Origin: an uncultured Lachnospiraceae bacterium
GTDB lineage: Bacteria > Bacillota > Clostridia > Lachnospirales > Lachnospiraceae
Assembly (NCBI GenBank): GCA_910577275.1
Contig: CAJTMW010000001.1
Span: forward strand, 441,566 to 505,565
Direction of reading: 5' to 3'
DNA length: 64,000 nucleotides
Position numbers and translations under genes: made by a program. Shown in pieces: positions 16,836 through 24,832 of this stretch (positions are counted from its first letter, which is position 1; each line of letters begins with the position of its first letter). The notes under the pieces are model-generated. The model searched no databases. It saw nothing but the letters and a program-made list of their open reading frames with translations, and was not told the DNA's origin.

Positions 16836-17876
16836 TTATTTCACGCTGACCTTTCCTGCCAGAACATTCCTGTAATCCTCCAGGTTCTTCACAAGAAGCG
16901 CCGGCGTGTCAAGGCCGTACGGACATTTGCTCTTACACAGATTACAGTGCAGGCAGTTTTCAATTTTATTCATCTTCTCCTGCGCTTCCTCCGTAAGCCA
17001 GTTTTCCGAAGGAGCCCGCCGGAGCATCAGGGACATTCTTGCACAATCGTTAATTGAAATTCCTGCCGGGCAGGGCATACAATAGCCACACCCTCTGCAA
17101 AAATCGCCTGTCAGCTCCTCTCTGTCATTCTCAATCACCTTGCGAATCTCTCCCGTCATCACAGGAGGATTTTCAATATAAGATAAGAACTCGTCAAGTT
17201 CCGCCTCTCTCTGCACACCCCAGATTGGCAGCACATTATCGAACTGCGCCGCATACGCATAGGCCGCCGCCGAATTATTAATCAGACCGCCGGAAAGGGA
17301 TTTCATTGCAATAAATCCCATGTCGGCTTCTTTACATTTCCTTACCAGCTCCTCGTCCTTTTCAGACGCCAGATAACAGAAAGGAAACTGCAGCGTTTCA
17401 TATAAACCGCTCGCAACAGCCTCGTTAGCCACTCCCAATCTGTGATTGGTAATTCCTATATGGCGGATTTTTCCCGCACTTTTTGCCTCCAGGGCCGCTT
17501 CATAAAGCCCGCTCCCATCGCCGGGCTTCGGACAGAACGGGGGATTATGGAACTGATAAATATCGATATAATCCGTTTTGAGCATTTCAAGACTTGTCTC
17601 CAAATCCTTCTTCATCTCTTCTCCCGTCTTTGCGCCGGATTTGGTGGCAATATAGATTTTTTCCCTGATTTCCTCAAAGGCAAGCCCAAGCTTATGCTCG
17701 CTGTCACTGTACCATCTTGCGGTATCGAAAAAACGGATTCCGCCCTCATATGCCCTGCGAAGGAGCTTCACAGCCTCCTCGTCGCTGATTCTCTGGATTG
17801 GCAGGGCGCCAAAACCATTCTTATCCACTACGATTTCCGTACTTCCAAGTCTTACCAAAACCTTGCTGTTTGCCAT
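16836..17876 (-). CDS. Aldo/keto reductase with C-terminal 2x[4Fe-4S] domain
   Basis: 346 residues from MANSKVL (ATG 17874-17876), placed 5 nt after GGAGGGG; the ATG at 17888 overlaps that ribosome-binding site. The barrel has FFDTARWYSDSE (catalytic Asp/Tyr region), IYIATKSG (Lys) and IYQFHNPPF (His). The C-terminus (about 265-325) adds two ferredoxin-type clusters: CRGCGYCMPCP and CLHCNLCKSKCP. Such enzymes couple ferredoxin or NAD(P)H to carbonyl reduction in anaerobes. It lies 53 nt downstream of rnfB on the same strand, so it may read through from the ferredoxin-oxidising Rnf operon (inference). Confidence 0.92.
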   Translation of the reverse strand: MANSKVLVRLGSTEIVVDKNGFGALPIQRISDEEAVKLLRRAYEGGIRFFDTARWYSDSEHKLGLAFEEIREKIYIATKSGAKTGEEMKKDLETSLEMLKTDYIDIYQFHNPPFCPKPGDGSGLYEAALEAKSAGKIRHIGITNHRLGVANEAVASGLYETLQFPFCYLASEKDEELVRKCKEADMGFIAMKSLSGGLINNSAAAYAYAAQFDNVLPIWGVQREAELDEFLSYIENPPVMTGEIRKVIENDREELTGDFCRGCGYCMPCPAGISINDCARMSLMLRRAPSENWLTEEAQEKMNKIENCLHCNLCKSKCPYGLDTPALLVKNLEDYRNVLAGKVSVK

Positions 17877-17929
17877 ATTCCCCTCCATTTTTAATTCCGC
17901 TTCGCTCCTTCCAGCGTACCTTTGCTAAA

Positions 17930-18727
17930 TCAATGCTCCACAATCGATTTTCTCGGACACTTTTCCATGCAGGTACCGCAGCCGGAACATTTCTCATAAT
18001 CGATTTCCGCATTGAAATCCGCCACGTTTACTGCGCCCTCCGGGCAGTTCTTTTTACAAAGCTGGCAGCCGATACAGCCCACGCTGCAACCCTTCATGGT
18101 CACCGGCCCCTTGTCCTTTGAATTACATGCCACTGTGTACTTTGCATCGTAGGGAATCAAGGATATCAGGTGCTTGGGGCAGACCTCCACGCACTTGCCG
18201 CAGGCCTTGCACTTTTCCTTATCCACCACAGCCACGCCGTTTTCCACATGGATTGCGTCAAAGGGACATACCCTGACACAGCTTCCAAAGCCAAGACATC
18301 CGTAATTACAGCTCTTGGCGCCGCCGTTCGGCACAAAGGAGAGCATACGGCAGTCCTCAATTCCATAATAGTCATAGTCAAGGCTTGTTTTGTCGCAATC
18401 TCCCTGGCACTTGACAAATGCCGTCATGCGGACGTTTGCCTGCGCCTCCACTCCGCAGATTCCGGCAATCACCTTCCCCACCGGCTCTCCGCCCACAGGA
18501 CAGGCGTTTACCGGAGCCTCTCCCTTCGCAATAGCCGCCGCCAGGCCGCTGCACCCCGGGAAGCCGCATCCGCCGCAGTTATTTCCCGGAAGCGCCGCCA
18601 GAATCGCTTCTTCCTTTTCGTCTACTTCCACTTTAAATTTGATGGCCGCAATCCCCAAAAACAGACCGATAAAAAGTCCAACGCCGCCGACCACGGCTAC
18701 CGCCATCAAAACGCCTGTTATATTCAT
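17930..18727 (-). CDS. rnfB: Rnf complex subunit B (ferredoxin-type)
   Basis: 265 residues from MNITGVL (ATG 18725-18727) after AAAGGAAGGA; an upstream in-frame extension is rejected because the membrane anchor (about 5-25) should be N-terminal. Next comes the Fe-S motif NNCGGCGFPGCSG with a distal Cys in NACPVGG, then several ferredoxin-type clusters (CVRVCPFD, CKACGKCVEVCP, CIGCQLCKKNCP, CSGCGTCMEKCP). RnfB takes electrons from reduced ferredoxin and passes them into the membrane complex. It is the last rnf gene in transcription order. Confidence 0.96.
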   Translation of the reverse strand: MNITGVLMAVAVVGGVGLFIGLFLGIAAIKFKVEVDEKEEAILAALPGNNCGGCGFPGCSGLAAAIAKGEAPVNACPVGGEPVGKVIAGICGVEAQANVRMTAFVKCQGDCDKTSLDYDYYGIEDCRMLSFVPNGGAKSCNYGCLGFGSCVRVCPFDAIHVENGVAVVDKEKCKACGKCVEVCPKHLISLIPYDAKYTVACNSKDKGPVTMKGCSVGCIGCQLCKKNCPEGAVNVADFNAEIDYEKCSGCGTCMEKCPRKSIVEH

Positions 18728-18798
18728 ATTTTTCCTTCCTTTCCGGTTCCGCATCCGTTCGGACAATGCCTTTCCTGTATCCTGAACAGATACTGTTT

Positions 18799-19377
18799 TT
18801 ACAGCAGACCTGAAAATCCGCAGAAAGCAATTGCCATCAGTCCTGCCGTAACCAGAACAATGGGCATTCCCTTAAAGGATTCAGGAATATCATTGTATTC
18901 CATTTTTTCCCTGATACCGGCCAGAATCACAATAGCAATGGTAAAACCGGCCGCCGTAGCGAATCCGTTCACAATGCCGGTTAAAATCCCGTAATTTTTC
19001 TGTACATTCGTAAGCGCCACCCCGAGCACCGCACAGTTGGTGGTAATCAGAGGAAGGTAAACGCCCAGCGCCTGATACAGGGATTTTACGAATTTCTTCA
19101 AAAACATTTCCACGAACTGCACCAGCGCGGCAATAACCAGAATAAATACAATTGTCTGCAAATATGTCAAGTCAAAAGGCTCTAATATGTATTTGTAAAT
19201 TGCTCCCGCAACTGCGGAGGCCAGCGTAATGACAAAGATGACCGCCGTGCCCATTCCAGCCGCAGTACTTGTCTTTTTTGATACGCCAAGGAAAGGACAA
19301 AGACCCAGAAACTGGCTTAAAACCACATTGCTTACAAGTGAGGATGAAATTAATATAATCAGTAAATCCTTAATCAT
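18799..19377 (-). CDS. rnfA: Rnf complex subunit A (membrane)
   Basis: 192 residues, six hydrophobic helices. It carries the RnfA/NqrE conserved Cys motifs in SQFLGLCPFLGVS and LITTNCAVLGVAL, which hold the intramembrane [2Fe-2S] cluster with RnfE. The start overlaps the rnfE stop by 8 nt, indicating translational coupling. Full length for the family. Confidence 0.97.
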   Translation of the reverse strand: MIKDLLIILISSSLVSNVVLSQFLGLCPFLGVSKKTSTAAGMGTAVIFVITLASAVAGAIYKYILEPFDLTYLQTIVFILVIAALVQFVEMFLKKFVKSLYQALGVYLPLITTNCAVLGVALTNVQKNYGILTGIVNGFATAAGFTIAIVILAGIREKMEYNDIPESFKGMPIVLVTAGLMAIAFCGFSGLL

Positions 19378-20854
19378 TATTCTCTTCCTCCTTTTCCGCC
19401 GGTACGCTGTTTATCTCATCCGGCTTCTTCTCATCTGCTTTTTCCTGCCCCGCTTGAGGCTTAGCCACCGGCTTCGCCTTTCTTGCGGTTTTGGCTTTTA
19501 CGTCTGTAGTTTTTTTCGCTGCCGTTTCCGTTCCGGCTTCCGCCTTTTTTTCAGCAGTTTTCTTTTTAGCCGTCTTTTCCGGTTCTGCGGTTGTTTTCTT
19601 TACAGCCGTTTTCTTCGGTTTTGCTTCCACCTTCTTCTCTGCTGCTTTTTCCGGCTCCGCCTCTGCTCTCTTTTCAGCAGCTTTCTTCGGCTTTGCTTCT
19701 GTCTTAACCGCCGTTTTTCTGGCGGCGGGCTTTCCGGCCGGCTCCTTTGCGGCTTCTGAACCTTCCTGCTTTTCAGCCGCTTTTTCCGGCTTTACCGGCG
19801 CCGGCGCTTTGGGCGCTTCCTCCGGCTCTGCTTCCGTCTGATTTCCAGCGTTTTCCTCTGCCTTTACTTCCGCCTGATTTCCAGCGGCTTCCTCCGGCTC
19901 TGCTTCCGCTTTCTTTTCAGCAGCTTCCTCCGACTCTGCTTCTGCCTTTTCTTCAACAGCCTTTTCCGGCTTTGGTTCCGCCATCGGCTTTTGAACCGCT
20001 TCCTCCGGCTCTGGCTCCGCCTGACTCCCAGATACGTTTTCAGGCTCTGGTTCCACCTCCGCTTTCTTTAACGGCGCGTCCTCCAGCCCGTCTTCGTCAT
20101 CCGTAATTTCAATCACTTCCAAATCCGGCTCCCGGACCTTCTGGGGCGCTGCTTCCTCCGCGCGGCGGCTCTCACAGCCCGCTTCGGCGCAGTTCATACA
20201 GTCGAAGCCGCACCCGGACTGAACCTTGGACATATCCCTGCCCTTTTTCTCTCCGGCAATTTTTACTTTATTCTGAATCGCCGTCAAAACCGCCAGTACA
20301 AAGAATGCACCCGGGGCCATAACGAAAATACTGCAGGGCACATAGCTTTCCGGCATCACTGCTAGGCCGAACACCTCTCCGGCTCCCAAAAGCTCCCTGA
20401 CGGCTCCGATAATCGTCAGGGCAACGGTAAATCCAAGTCCCATGCCGACGCCGTCAAAGAGGGACGATGTCACATCATTTTTGGACGCATAGGCTTCCGC
20501 CCTGCCCAGAATGATACAGTTTACAACAATAAGGGGAATATAAAGCCCAAGGGCATCGTACAGGAAAGGAATGAACGCCTTGAGCAAAAGCTCCACCACC
20601 GTAACAAAGGAGGCAATAATCACGATAAAAGCCGGAATTCTCACCTTATCGGGAATAATTTTCCTCAAAAGGGAAATAAACATGTTGCTGAGCGCAAGCA
20701 CCACCATGGTGGTGAGTCCCATTCCAAGGCCGTTTACCGCCGAGGTGGTAACCGCCAGCGTGGGACACATACCGAGCATCAGCACAAATGTGGGATTTTC
20801 TCTGACAAGTCCGTTTATCAGCCGTTCCGCTATCCTATTCTGCTTCATTTCCAC
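19370..20854 (-). CDS. rnfE: Rnf complex subunit E with long charged C-terminal tail
   Basis: 494 residues. Residues about 1-205 are a normal RnfE/NqrD membrane subunit (PTFVLMLGMCPTLAVTT, LIVVNCIILGRAEAYASKN). Residues about 212-232 form a Cys motif, CGFDCMNCAEAGC, and the remaining 260 residues are low-complexity Lys/Ala/Glu/Pro: first mainly acidic, then increasingly basic with KKTAVKK-type repeats. The tail follows the last membrane helix, so it is probably cytoplasmic. Typical RnfE proteins stop near 200-230 residues. The tail could tether ferredoxin, RnfB/C or membrane partners (inference). The frame is open and unbroken throughout. Confidence 0.95.
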   Translation of the reverse strand: MEMKQNRIAERLINGLVRENPTFVLMLGMCPTLAVTTSAVNGLGMGLTTMVVLALSNMFISLLRKIIPDKVRIPAFIVIIASFVTVVELLLKAFIPFLYDALGLYIPLIVVNCIILGRAEAYASKNDVTSSLFDGVGMGLGFTVALTIIGAVRELLGAGEVFGLAVMPESYVPCSIFVMAPGAFFVLAVLTAIQNKVKIAGEKKGRDMSKVQSGCGFDCMNCAEAGCESRRAEEAAPQKVREPDLEVIEITDDEDGLEDAPLKKAEVEPEPENVSGSQAEPEPEEAVQKPMAEPKPEKAVEEKAEAESEEAAEKKAEAEPEEAAGNQAEVKAEENAGNQTEAEPEEAPKAPAPVKPEKAAEKQEGSEAAKEPAGKPAARKTAVKTEAKPKKAAEKRAEAEPEKAAEKKVEAKPKKTAVKKTTAEPEKTAKKKTAEKKAEAGTETAAKKTTDVKAKTARKAKPVAKPQAGQEKADEKKPDEINSVPAEKEEENND

Positions 20855-21458
20855 CGCCTCCTAACCATGTCTGAAAATAATACAGGCCTCCGTTTACTGC
20901 CGTTGTCACAGCGCTTGTGGTGATGGTAGCGCCGCTGATTGCGTCTATCTGATTATCGGAAGCCGCACCGTTCTTTGTGTAGGCAAAAGCGGAAACATTC
21001 TTTCCCGCAAACTGAGGCTTCAAAACCTCCTCAGCCCGCATACCCAGTCCGGCGGTCTCTGAAATATTTAAAATGGAAATTCCGTTTAAAGTGCCGTCGT
21101 TGCCGATTCCCATGGTAAAGGTGATCTCCCCGCCGTAGCCCTCGTGGCTGGTAACGGTAAGGACATAGCCCATCCTTGTGCCGTCCTTGTCAAGGGCCGC
21201 CAGCACATTTTCCACGGAAACCCCTGAAAAGCCGGCCTCCGTCCACTGTGCGTCCTGCCCGGTTCCTTCCGTGTCCGCATCCGTCAGCAATTCAAATTCA
21301 GAAGCGGCGGGAAATACCTCCGCATAAGCCTTTTTTGCCGCTTCCTCCTCTGCTTTCGCAATGGGCTCTTTGGTCACCTGAAAAACTACTCCGAGAATCA
21401 ATCCTGAAAATAAAGTAATTATCAAAAGGACGGCGGCATCTTTTATCATATTTTTCAT
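20835..21458 (-). CDS. rnfG: Rnf complex subunit G (covalent FMN)
   Basis: 207 residues: one N-terminal membrane helix (about 7-28) and an extracytoplasmic FMN-binding domain. The flavinylation motif is DAISGATITTSAV, with Thr as FMN acceptor for ApbE. GYGGEITFTMGI is the usual preceding strand. The start overlaps the rnfD stop by 4 nt and the end overlaps the rnfE start by 20 nt, so the three genes are coupled. Confidence 0.96.
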   Translation of the reverse strand: MKNMIKDAAVLLIITLFSGLILGVVFQVTKEPIAKAEEEAAKKAYAEVFPAASEFELLTDADTEGTGQDAQWTEAGFSGVSVENVLAALDKDGTRMGYVLTVTSHEGYGGEITFTMGIGNDGTLNGISILNISETAGLGMRAEEVLKPQFAGKNVSAFAYTKNGAASDNQIDAISGATITTSAVTTAVNGGLYYFQTWLGGGGNEAE

Positions 21459-22390
21459 GCTCTTTTCCCTCCTTTTCCAAACGCTACCGGCATCGTCAGC
21501 TTTTCAATGAGAGGAACCAGCAGGTTTCCTAAAATAATCGCATAGGAAACGCCTTCCGCGGAAGGACCGAAAATCCTGAAAATTCCCGTTAAAATACCGA
21601 GAATTACGCCGTACACATACTGTCCCTTTGAGGTAATGGGCCTCGTCACGTAGTCGGTGGCCATAAAGAACGCTCCCAGCATCAGTCCGCCGCCCGAAAG
21701 ATGGGCGCTGATATATGCCGGGTCGAACCCGTGCCCACCGAACAGGGAAATAAAAATCACAAAGGTTACTATGTAGCTTCCTGAAATTTTCAAATCAATG
21801 ACCCCTAACAGAATCAGGAGACAGGCACCAATCACTATGGCTATCATGGACGTCTCGCCGATGGTTCCTGCCGTCTTTCCAATCACCATATCCAGAATAT
21901 TCACACTCTCCCCGGCCTTTAAGCTGGCAAGGGGCGTAGGGCCTGTGTAGGCGTCGCAGTCGAAATTGCACATAATGGAGGTGTAGGATATCAGAAGAAA
22001 ACACCTTGCCCCCAGCGCGGGATTCATAAAGTTCTGCCCCAGTCCGCCGAAAAGCATTTTTACCACCAGTATGGCAAAAACGCCGCCGATTACGGCAATC
22101 CACCAGGGTGCGGCAGGCGGAAGATTCAATGCCAGCAAAAGCCCTGTCACCACCGCGGAGAAATCGCCTATTGTCACCTTTTTGTGCATAAGCTTCTCGT
22201 AAAGATACTCCGTCAGTACGGTAGTCGCCACGGTAATCAATATTAAAATAAGCGCGTCCAATCCAAAATTATAGATGCCAAATCCCGCCGCCGGAAGCAG
22301 CGCAATCACCACCGCAAGCATGATATTGCCGGAGGTTACCTTTGACCTTATATGTGGATTGGAGGAAACTTTCATCAAATTGCTCATCAC
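21455..22390 (-). CDS. rnfD: Rnf complex subunit D (covalent FMN, membrane)
   Basis: 311 residues, about nine membrane helices. The N-terminus SSNPHIRSKVTSGNIM is the family hallmark. The probable FMN attachment region is DAYTGPTPLASLK, where RnfD/NqrB proteins usually read S-A/G-A-T-P-L; the Thr acceptor is kept. The start at 22390 is used, with a second ATG (MKVSSNPH) five codons later that is also possible. Together with RnfE, A, B, C and G it drives Na+ or H+ translocation. Confidence 0.95.
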   Translation of the reverse strand: MMSNLMKVSSNPHIRSKVTSGNIMLAVVIALLPAAGFGIYNFGLDALILILITVATTVLTEYLYEKLMHKKVTIGDFSAVVTGLLLALNLPPAAPWWIAVIGGVFAILVVKMLFGGLGQNFMNPALGARCFLLISYTSIMCNFDCDAYTGPTPLASLKAGESVNILDMVIGKTAGTIGETSMIAIVIGACLLILLGVIDLKISGSYIVTFVIFISLFGGHGFDPAYISAHLSGGGLMLGAFFMATDYVTRPITSKGQYVYGVILGILTGIFRIFGPSAEGVSYAIILGNLLVPLIEKLTMPVAFGKGGKRA

Positions 22391-22405
22391 CTTTCCTCCT
22401 GATTT

Positions 22406-23722
22406 CTATTTCTTTTTCTTTGCAAGCTGCATTTTGCGCATGGATTTAATCACCTGGGTGAGGGGCCGCTTGGCAGGGCAGATATAACTGCAGCATCCGC
22501 ACTCGCAGCATTCCATACCGTTATTCTTAAGGAACGCCTCTTCGTCGTAATGCTCCGCGTAATCCGCAAGCTTCCGGGGAACCACCCGCCCCGGACACAC
22601 CTCCGCGCACTTTCCGCAGTTGATGCACGCGCTGGGCTCCATGGCGGAAACCTCGTCCTTTGTCAGGCATAAAAGTGCGGACGACGTCTTGGTGGTGGGC
22701 ACGTCCAAATCAAAAATTCCGAATCCCATCATAGGGCCGCCGGACACGATTTTTACAGGCTGCTGTTTAAAACCGCCCGCCTCCTCCACCAGCTCATGGT
22801 AGTTGGTACCGATTCTCACCTTGAAATTCTGCGGGGCTGCTATGGCGTCGCCCGTCACCGTCACGATTCTGTAAATCAAAGGCTCGCCGTATGTCACCGC
22901 ATTATAGACGGCAATCACCGTATCCACATTATTCACCACGCAGCCCGCGTCGGCCGGAAGCATGGAGGAATTAATGGCGCGTCCCGTTGCGGCATAAATA
23001 AGCTGCCGCTCGGAGCCCTGAGGGTACTTCGTTTTCAGGGCCTTCACCGTAATTTTGGTTTCGTTTTTGGTCAGGCGCTTAAGCTTGGAAATGCAGTTCG
23101 GCTTGTTATCTTCTACTGCCAGAATCCCTCTTGCATTTTCGAACAGGCTTAAAATTACCTTGAGCCCTCCTATCAGCTCTCTCGGCTCCTCCAACATTTT
23201 CCGGTAATCAGAGGTAAGATAGGGCTCGCACTCCGCACAGTTTACAATCACATATTCTATTTTTTCCGGTTCCTTCGGGGAAAGCTTCACCGCCGTGGGA
23301 AATCCGGCGCCGCCCATACCGACGATTCCGGCTTCCCTGATGAGGCTGATTTTCTCCTCTCTGGTAAGCTCCTCCAAAGGAGCCGGTTCCGGCCTGTCAA
23401 CTTCCTCATATAACTCATCGTTTTCCACAACAATACTCATCACCAGGTCGCCCGTCACCACGCGTCTTGGTTCGATGGCCTTTACCTTTCCCGAAACGGA
23501 CGCATAAACCGGCGCGGACACAAAGCCGCCCGCCTCCGCAATCTTCTGGCCGGTCAGCACCCTGTCCCCCTTTTTGACAATCGGCTGCGCCGGCGCCCCG
23601 ATATGCTGCGACAAAGGGTATACCAAATCTCCCTTGGGGAACACTTCCCTAATCGGCTTATCCTTTGACAAATCCTTTCCGTCATAAGGATGAATCCCCC
23701 CCACAAATGTTAATCTAGCCAC
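22406..23722 (-). CDS. rnfC: Rnf complex subunit C (NADH-binding)
   Basis: 438 residues, first gene of the operon. It opens with the barrel-sandwich region GGIHPYDGKDLSKDKPI, has the NADH/FMN loop GIVGMGGAGFPTAVKL, the SLBB-like segment, and two ferredoxin clusters near the C-terminus (CINCGKCAEVCP and CCECGCCSYICP). It exchanges electrons with NAD+ on the cytoplasmic face. No C-terminal Ala-rich tail is present, unlike proteobacterial RnfC. A well-formed promoter lies about 65 nt upstream. Confidence 0.97.
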   Translation of the reverse strand: MARLTFVGGIHPYDGKDLSKDKPIREVFPKGDLVYPLSQHIGAPAQPIVKKGDRVLTGQKIAEAGGFVSAPVYASVSGKVKAIEPRRVVTGDLVMSIVVENDELYEEVDRPEPAPLEELTREEKISLIREAGIVGMGGAGFPTAVKLSPKEPEKIEYVIVNCAECEPYLTSDYRKMLEEPRELIGGLKVILSLFENARGILAVEDNKPNCISKLKRLTKNETKITVKALKTKYPQGSERQLIYAATGRAINSSMLPADAGCVVNNVDTVIAVYNAVTYGEPLIYRIVTVTGDAIAAPQNFKVRIGTNYHELVEEAGGFKQQPVKIVSGGPMMGFGIFDLDVPTTKTSSALLCLTKDEVSAMEPSACINCGKCAEVCPGRVVPRKLADYAEHYDEEAFLKNNGMECCECGCCSYICPAKRPLTQVIKSMRKMQLAKKKK

Positions 23723-23787
23723 TCAATTCCCTTCTTTCCTTCATATATTATTATCAGTCCTGACGCTGAATGAATTCCATCTTATTA

Positions 23788-23816
23788 AATATACTATTTT
23801 TTTGTCGAATTGACAA
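23788..23816 (-). promoter_or_regulatory. Promoter of the rnf operon
   Basis: On the minus strand TTGTCA (complement of 23811-23816), a 17-nt spacer and TATATT (complement of 23788-23793). It precedes rnfC by about 65 nt and would drive rnfCDGEAB. Confidence 0.7.
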
Positions 23817-23877
23817 CAAAACTTACTCCCGAAATCAAATTTTTATTCCCAAACCCCATTCCCGAAAAAATAACCAT

Positions 23878-23906
23878 TTGCCCCGAATTTCCTAATATGG
23901 TATAAT
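23878..23906 (+). promoter_or_regulatory. Promoter of the M23-like/bactofilin operon
   Basis: TTGCCC (23878-23883), 17 nt, then a perfect TATAAT (23901-23906). Transcription should begin near 23913, immediately before the structured element at 23916-24029. Confidence 0.65.
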
Positions 23907-23915
23907 GTACGGAAA

Positions 23916-24029
23916 GGGCAGAGTCAAGTGGTTTGAAAAGCGTTTGGCAGGCTTGCCATGTCAAATGCTTTTTGAACCATTTGACGAGCGAAGCGAACCC
24001 GGAAAACGAAGTTTTCCGGGTCTCTGCCC
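23916..24029 (+). repeat. Predicted three-way-junction leader RNA or hairpin repeat
   Basis: Outer stem GGGCAGAG (23916-23923)/CTCTGCCC (24022-24029) encloses a 26-bp hairpin (23924-23984; the outer 18 bp pair fully when G-U wobbles are allowed) and an 11-bp hairpin ACCCGGAAAAC/GTTTTCCGGGT (23997-24021) with a GAA loop. The junction is about 12 nt. It begins at the predicted transcription start and ends 50 nt before the M23-like start, so it would form most of the 5' leader. It could be a cis-acting RNA or a mobile hairpin repeat; this cannot be decided here. Confidence 0.65.
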
Positions 24030-24079
24030 GCTTTAAATTACATATGCCGCACGCACCTGCGGCAGAACGGGGATTTTTT

Positions 24080-24817
24080 ATGAAATATCAAAGGCATAAA
24101 CGCAAAGAATCCTTTTCCATACTTCTGGTTTCCCATACCAGCGGGAGCAGCAGACAGCTTCATTTTTCACAGACTGTCCTGCGCCTGCTTTTGATACTTA
24201 TGTTGATTTTCTGCGCGCTTATGGGATGGCTCATCTGGCAGCTTTCTTCCGCCAAAAGAGTGCAGCGCAGTCTGCAGAGCCAGTTAAACTCCCAGCTTGA
24301 AATCACACAGCAGCTGGAGTCTGAAAAGGAAAGCCTTACTAATGAAAAAAAAGCTCTGGAAAAGAAAAATATGGACCTGCTCATAGCGGCCGGCAATGCC
24401 GCCGCAGATACGGATGATGCCCAGGCAGAGGCGGAGCCCGAAGTTTCCTCCTCTTTCCCCGGTCTTTATCCTTCCTCGGAAACAGGTATGATTATAGACA
24501 TTTTTTCCGAAGAACGTCCGTATCTTTCCATTAATACCCATATTGAGGACCGCATTATAGCGGCAGGCGACGGTACGGTGGTTGCCATCAGCTCCGACGA
24601 TACCTATCCGATTATTATTGAAATTGAACACGAAAGCGGCCACAGAACCCGCTATATGTGCCGGCAGGATGCAGATAAAAATGCGGAAATCGGCGCGAAG
24701 GTTCTGGCAGGCGATACCCTTATTACTATCACCGCAGACAATACGCAGTTGGATTATCAGGTTGTTTTTGAGGGTGAAGTTATTGACCCTTTTAATGTTA
24801 TTGATGCAAAAGGATAA
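24080..24817 (+). CDS. LytM/M23-like membrane protein, metal site degenerate
   Basis: 245 residues from MKYQRHKRK (24080); the longer frame from 23933 reads through the structured leader and is rejected. Cytoplasmic basic tail, a membrane helix (about 33-55), a coiled coil (about 60-100), then an M23-type beta domain (about 145-245: IIAAGDGTVVAISSDD, HESGHRTRYMC, KVLAGDTLITI). The M23 zinc ligands H-x3-D and H-x-H are not seen (NTHIEDR and TQLDYQV at those places), so it is probably a non-catalytic LytM protein. The bactofilin gene follows by 15 nt; bactofilin-LytM pairs are known to act together in cell-shape control. Confidence 0.8.
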   Translation: MKYQRHKRKESFSILLVSHTSGSSRQLHFSQTVLRLLLILMLIFCALMGWLIWQLSSAKRVQRSLQSQLNSQLEITQQLESEKESLTNEKKALEKKNMDLLIAAGNAAADTDDAQAEAEPEVSSSFPGLYPSSETGMIIDIFSEERPYLSINTHIEDRIIAAGDGTVVAISSDDTYPIIIEIEHESGHRTRYMCRQDADKNAEIGAKVLAGDTLITITADNTQLDYQVVFEGEVIDPFNVIDAKG

Positions 24818-24832
24818 AAGGAGGATATTGAG

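Noticed and set aside
19491..20106. Plus-strand open frames opposite the rnfE tail
   Set aside because: They arise from the repetitive Lys/Ala/Glu codons of the real gene and give Phe/Ser/Pro-rich, unlikely proteins.
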